From Campylobacteraceae bacterium (GTDB taxonomy: Bacteria > Campylobacterota > Campylobacteria > Campylobacterales > Campylobacteraceae), in the NCBI GenBank assembly GCA_012521935.1, contig JAAYLJ010000035.1, forward strand, positions 1 to 8,587: DNA of 8,587 nucleotides, in the 5' to 3' direction. Under the pieces are notes generated by a model that was not told where the DNA came from, searched no databases, and worked only from the letters and a program-made list of their open reading frames with translations. Below are positions 5,220 through 8,587 of this stretch, one piece after another. The position numbers and the translations under genes are program-made. Positions within the stretch are counted from its first letter, which is position 1, and each line of letters opens with the position of its first letter.

Positions 5220-7043
5220 TCATTTTTTAAGTGTATTTGTAAGCTCTTCACCAGGTTTGAATGCTTCACTTAAAAAATGGATATTTTGCAACTTTTCAAA
5301 AGGCTTGAAGCCCTCTTTTGGCACAAGAATTTCATTCATCTTTGCTTTTAACTTATTTGTCAAACTCTTGTGCTCTAAAAGATGTTCAAAACTATCCACC
5401 ATCTCTCCAAAATTTTCTAAAACATACTCTTTTAGTTTTTCAAAATCTGGCACCACAAGAAGACCCAACCCTTTTTTAGAGTGTCCAACTACTATCGCAT
5501 CAGCAATAAATGGAAGCATGGTTAAGGCTGATTCAATTTTGGTTGGATCAACATTCTCACCATTGGCTAAAACTATGATCTCTTTAGATCTTCCAGTAAT
5601 GATTAACTCTTTTCCATAAGTTAACTTTCCTAAATCACCTGTTTTAAAAAACCTATCAGGCGCAAAGCTTTTAGCATTATCTTCCGGAGCTTTGTAGTAG
5701 CCTATGGTTACTTGCGGGCCTCTTACCCAAATTTCCCCTTCTACTCCAGCTGGTTGTTCATTTCCATTTTTATCTACAATCTTAAGCTTGGTCCCCTCAA
5801 CTGGGTAACCAATCGTGCCTAAAACCTCGCATTTCATTCCTCTTCCAGCAATGCCAGGCGCGCACTCAGTCATGCCATATGCATTTACTATCCTAATGCC
5901 AATCGCATCAATCCATTTTTCCAAATAACTTGGCAAGCTACCGCCACCACTTATGGCAGCTCTTAATCTTCCTCCAAACTTCTCCTTAACTAAAAGAAAC
6001 TTTCTTTTGGCAAAGGCATTTAATGGATATAGGAAAAAACAGGCTACATTTCCAACAACTTTATTCTTCACTCTTTTAAATGAACTCTCTTTTTCATATG
6101 AGATAAGTGCACCCTTTCTCATCCTGTCATAGTAGTTGTAGCGAGTGCTTATGTCTATTAGTTTTTGGAAAATCTTTGCCTTTTTTGGACTCTCTTTTTT
6201 AATGGCTTGATTTATCTTTGAGTACATCGCTTCCCAAAGTCTAGGCACCGTTGCTACTAAAGTTGGCTTATACTCTTCCAAATCACTTGCAAAGCTTTTA
6301 ATGGTAGAGTAGATAGTCTTGCATCCATTTGCTATTGATATATACTCTGCCGCTCTTTCAAAAATATGCCATGAAGGGAGGATGGAGAGCCAAACATCAT
6401 CTTCATTTAACTCAATTACTTTTGGTAAAAATAGTACATTGTGGATTATGTTTTCATGAGTTAAAAGTACGCCTTTTGGGGTTCCAGTAGTGCCTGAAGT
6501 GTAGATGATGGTAAATATATCTTCACTTTTTAAACTCTCTTTTTTTAAGATAAAGTGCTCTATCTCATCCTTAGCAATAGTTCTATCTTTTAGTAAGTCA
6601 TTGTATGAAAAAAGTGAGCTAAAAAAGGTGTGAGTTTTATCTGCTTGAATGATGAAGGTGGCTTTTAAATCTTCAAAACACTCTTTGCTATTTTCATATG
6701 CCTCTTTTGTTTCAACTATCGCAAACTTAGCTTCAGAGTGTGAGATGATAAACTCAATCTCTTTTGGTGGAGTATCTAACCCTCTTGGCACGCTTATAGC
6801 GCCTAAACTTACTAAAGCTAAATCAGTTACTATCCACTCATATCTATTGTTTGAGTATAGAAAAACCTTTGTACCTTTTGTTATCCCTTTTGATTTGAAT
6901 GCCTTTGATAAAAGCAGGGTATCTTTAAAAAGTTTTTCATAAGTTACTACAAACTCTTCATCTAAAACTCTATAAATAAAAGCTGTTTTTTTTGGGAATT
7001 TTTCGTAACTTTGGATTAGCATATGAAACAGAGTTTGGGGCAT
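5220..7043 (-). CDS. AMP-forming long-chain fatty-acid-CoA ligase, ended early by TGA
   Basis: Activates a fatty acid with ATP and CoA to acyl-CoA through an acyl-adenylate. Numbering from the ATG at 7043, it has the P-loop YTSGTTGTPKG (181-191), AYGMTE (388-393, Glu393), the ATP-binding Asp470 in KTGDLG, the hinge GRSKE (Arg485), and the A10 motif TNTLKK with catalytic Lys606. The frame is open back to a TTG at 7076. However, the ATG at 7043 has a good ribosome binding site (AAAGGA, nine bases upstream), and MPQTLFHMLIQSYEKFP is a typical family N-terminus, so I start there (607 residues). A TGA follows Lys607, and about 17 further family-like residues are encoded beyond it. Catalytic Lys606 is kept, so activity may survive, though the C-terminal subdomain loses its end. 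Substrate chain length is unknown. It runs away from mnmA and towards the sensor gene. Confidence 0.9.
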   Translation of the reverse strand: MPQTLFHMLIQSYEKFPKKTAFIYRVLDEEFVVTYEKLFKDTLLLSKAFKSKGITKGTKVFLYSNNRYEWIVTDLALVSLGAISVPRGLDTPPKEIEFIISHSEAKFAIVETKEAYENSKECFEDLKATFIIQADKTHTFFSSLFSYNDLLKDRTIAKDEIEHFILKKESLKSEDIFTIIYTSGTTGTPKGVLLTHENIIHNVLFLPKVIELNEDDVWLSILPSWHIFERAAEYISIANGCKTIYSTIKSFASDLEEYKPTLVATVPRLWEAMYSKINQAIKKESPKKAKIFQKLIDISTRYNYYDRMRKGALISYEKESSFKRVKNKVVGNVACFFLYPLNAFAKRKFLLVKEKFGGRLRAAISGGGSLPSYLEKWIDAIGIRIVNAYGMTECAPGIAGRGMKCEVLGTIGYPVEGTKLKIVDKNGNEQPAGVEGEIWVRGPQVTIGYYKAPEDNAKSFAPDRFFKTGDLGKLTYGKELIITGRSKEIIVLANGENVDPTKIESALTMLPFIADAIVVGHSKKGLGLLVVPDFEKLKEYVLENFGEMVDSFEHLLEHKSLTNKLKAKMNEILVPKEGFKPFEKLQNIHFLSEAFKPGEELTNTLKK

Positions 7044-7052
7044 AATAAAAAA

Positions 7053-7058
7053 TCCTTT
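7053..7058 (-). promoter_or_regulatory. ribosome binding site that selects the ATG at 7043 for the ligase
   Basis: The minus strand reads AAAGGA here, nine bases before ATG at 7043. The TTG at 7076, which would add 11 residues (MDKICKKGFFI), has no purine-rich site at the right distance, and in that model this site would lie inside the coding sequence. Confidence 0.65.
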
Positions 7059-7123
7059 TTTACAAATCTTATCCAACCAAGACTTACAAAATAGAAAAAA
7101 CAGATATTCGCAACTCTTTTAGC

Positions 7124-7129
7124 TACAAT
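7124..7129 (+). promoter_or_regulatory. candidate -10 promoter for mnmA
   Basis: TACAAT matches the consensus in five of six positions. It would start transcription near 7136, leaving a short leader that includes AAGGA at 7142-7146. No clear -35 is seen. This promoter could also serve metH, which follows mnmA after 53 bases. Confidence 0.4.
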
Positions 7130-7149
7130 AAAATTTTCAAAAAGGATTT

Positions 7150-8175
7150 ATGATGAAGAAAAAAGTAGCAATACTGCTTAGTGGTGGGGTTGATTCAACT
7201 TACGCGGCATATTTGCTAAAAGATAAAGGGTTTTTTTTAGAAGGATTTTACTTAAAGCTTCACTCAAACAGAAAAAAACATGAAGAGGCTATGGAAAAAC
7301 TAAATGAAATCAGTAAAAATTTAAATATAAAAGTGCATATCATAGATTTAAAAAAAGAGTTTGAAGAGAAAATATATAACTACTTTATAAACTCCTATAA
7401 AGAGGGTCTAACCCCTAATCCTTGCGCTTTGTGTAATCCTACCATTAAGTTTGGATTAGCCTTAGAAAAAGCATTAGATTTTGGATGCGAATATATTGCA
7501 ACTGGGCACTATGCTAAGGTAGAAAATGGATATATTTATGAGGCAAAAGATAAAAATAAAGATCAAAGTTATTTTCTATTTGGACTAAAAGATGAAGCAA
7601 AAAAGAGGATAATTTTTCCTTTGGGGGATTTGAGCAAAGATGAGGTTAAAGATGAAGCCTTTGCAAAACTCCCTTGGATAGGCTTATTAAATGAGTATAA
7701 AGATTCTCAAGATGTATGTTTTATCGAAGATAGTTATATAGATTTTCTAAAAGAGTACATAAATGTTGATGCCCCAGGGGTTGTGGTGAATAAAGATGGT
7801 GAAAAGATAGGCACTCATCAAGGCTACATGCACTATACCATAGGAAAAAGAAAGGGCTTTAGGGTTGATGGAGCGCATGAACCACACTATGTTTTAAGCA
7901 CTAATCCAAAAGCAAATGAGATAGTTGTGGGTAAAAAATATGAGTTAGAGAAAATGAATATAGAGGCTAAAAACTTCTCTTTAGGTAAAGATTTTAAAGA
8001 TGGAGTTTATGAGATAAAGGCTAGATATAGAAGCCAAAAAACCAAAGCTTTTGTATCTTTAAATGGTGATTTTATCACTGCAAAGCTAGATGAACCCATC
8101 TTTGGAGTTGCCCCTGGTCAAGCTTTAGTTATTTATGATGAGTCAAAAGTGCTTGGTGGTGGGTTTATAGTTTAG
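7150..8175 (+). CDS. mnmA: tRNA-specific 2-thiouridylase MnmA
   Basis: A cytoplasmic enzyme that adds sulfur at C2 of U34 in the wobble position of tRNAs for Lys, Glu and Gln, using ATP to adenylate the base. The 341 residues fit the short form usual in Campylobacterota. The PP-loop SGGVDST is at 11-17, the nucleophile Cys95 lies in TPNPCALCN, ATGHYAKV begins at 117, and the second catalytic Cys190 lies in SQDVCF. An extra Cys92 precedes the nucleophile. The C-terminal half holds the tRNA-binding and beta-barrel regions (GYMHYTIGKRKGF, ARYRSQ). Two ATGs lie side by side at 7150 and 7153. AAGGA at 7142-7146 is three bases from the first and six from the second, so 7153 (340 residues) is the more likely start. 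It is divergent from the ligase gene and in line with metH. Confidence 0.95.
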   Translation: MMKKKVAILLSGGVDSTYAAYLLKDKGFFLEGFYLKLHSNRKKHEEAMEKLNEISKNLNIKVHIIDLKKEFEEKIYNYFINSYKEGLTPNPCALCNPTIKFGLALEKALDFGCEYIATGHYAKVENGYIYEAKDKNKDQSYFLFGLKDEAKKRIIFPLGDLSKDEVKDEAFAKLPWIGLLNEYKDSQDVCFIEDSYIDFLKEYINVDAPGVVVNKDGEKIGTHQGYMHYTIGKRKGFRVDGAHEPHYVLSTNPKANEIVVGKKYELEKMNIEAKNFSLGKDFKDGVYEIKARYRSQKTKAFVSLNGDFITAKLDEPIFGVAPGQALVIYDESKVLGGGFIV

Positions 8176-8228
8176 TTAATGCTTATTTAACAAAGCTTTA
8201 GTATTATGAAAAAATTTTGAGTAGGAAA

Positions 8229-8587
8229 ATGGAAAAATTAAAAAAGATTATAAAGAGTAGATTTTTAATCCTTGATGGTGCAATGGGCACTAAAATTCAA
8301 GAATTAGAGATCCCAAAAGAGGCTTGGGAAGAGGCTGAGGGGTGTAATGAGCTTTTAAATAAAACTCATAGTGAAGCGATTTTAAATATCCATAAAGAGT
8401 TTATAAATTCTGGTGCAGATATAGTTAAAACCAATAGCTTTGGCGTGATGGATTGGGTTTTGGAAGATTATGGCTTAGAAGATAGCTCATATGAGCTTGC
8501 AAAACTCTCAGCTAAAATTGCCAAAAGAGCTTTTAGTGAACTTGATAAAACTCCATTAGTAGCTGGATCTTTAGGACCTGGCACAAA
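8229..8587 (+). CDS. metH: 5' part of cobalamin-dependent methionine synthase, homocysteine-binding domain
   Basis: Only the first 119 complete codons lie in the window; the gene runs off the right edge. The N-terminal homocysteine S-methyltransferase barrel is clear, with DGAMGT (16-21), GCNELLN (38-44), GADIVKTNSFG (62-72) and AGSLGPGT (112-119). The zinc-binding Cys lie further downstream, outside the window. The N-terminal layout fits MetH, which transfers the methyl group of methyltetrahydrofolate to homocysteine through cobalamin. A stand-alone homocysteine methyltransferase cannot be excluded without the rest. AGGA lies only two bases before the ATG, closer than usual. A TATTAT at 8202-8207 could be a promoter of its own; otherwise it is co-transcribed with mnmA. 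Confidence 0.85.
   Translation, partial: MEKLKKIIKSRFLILDGAMGTKIQELEIPKEAWEEAEGCNELLNKTHSEAILNIHKEFINSGADIVKTNSFGVMDWVLEDYGLEDSSYELAKLSAKIAKRAFSELDKTPLVAGSLGPGT

Noticed and set aside
5049..5222. Alternative genetic code or programmed recoding such as selenocysteine to explain the two stops
   Set aside because: One stop is TAA and the other TGA, so one reassignment cannot explain both. TAA and TAG clearly end other genes here, Trp is encoded by TGG, and neither protein family has selenocysteine at these positions.
7044..7076. TTG start at 7076 for the acyl-CoA ligase
   Set aside because: It has no ribosome binding site, whereas ATG at 7043 has AAAGGA nine bases upstream and a typical family N-terminus.
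8175..8191. Hairpin GTTAA/TTAAC after mnmA as a terminator
   Set aside because: Only five A/T-rich pairs with a seven-base loop and no T run follow; too weak to stop transcription, and metH follows in the same direction.

Overview
The window is AT-rich with A/T-biased codon use (AGA, AAA and TTA dominate). It carries housekeeping genes of bacterial type, and the protein sequences look like Campylobacterota (former Epsilonproteobacteria). Examples are an EAL-type protein with EVL in place of EAL, a short MnmA of about 340 residues, and a long-chain acyl-CoA ligase of about 600 residues. The lineage is inferred from protein style only; I cannot name a genus. There is no rRNA, tRNA, CRISPR array, insertion sequence or phage gene, and no gene-free stretch longer than about 165 bases.

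Layout from left to right: (1) a ketopantoate-reductase-like gene on the minus strand (27-932); (2) a short divergent promoter region, then an unrecognised 230-residue protein with a HEPN-like RNxxxH motif (1058-1750, plus); (3) an SLC13/DASS-type anion or dicarboxylate transporter on the minus strand (1722-3068) that overlaps gene 2 tail to tail by 29 bases; (4) a 165-base divergent intergenic region with two promoter candidates and a perfect 10-base inverted repeat; (5) a membrane sensor with a periplasmic CxxCH heme domain, a degenerate GGDEF domain and an EAL domain (3234-5051, plus); (6) a long-chain acyl-CoA ligase on the minus strand (5220-7043); (7) a divergent promoter region, then mnmA (about 7150-8175, plus), followed after 53 bases by the 5' part of metH (8229 to the window edge).

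The most unusual signal lies between genes 5 and 6. Both stop early by an in-frame stop codon, and in both the missing C-terminal part is still readable in the same frame beyond the stop. In the EAL protein, TAA sits exactly where the conserved catalytic Glu of the AE[GF] motif belongs, 36 residues after the conserved Lys and 20 residues before a conserved Gln that is still encoded downstream. In the acyl-CoA ligase, TGA sits two residues after the catalytic Lys of the A10 motif, and the usual RHVI...Y tail continues beyond it. Read through both stops, the two genes would end tail to tail with a 9-base overlap. So both were probably intact recently. The alternatives are fresh nonsense mutations, errors in the sequence, or readthrough; the DNA alone cannot separate these.

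The genes do not form one pathway. PanE-like reductase (pantothenate/CoA), acyl-CoA ligase (CoA-dependent fatty acid activation), MnmA (tRNA thiolation) and MetH (methionine) are core metabolism. The sensor and the HEPN-like protein are accessory. I see no convincing new multi-gene system.
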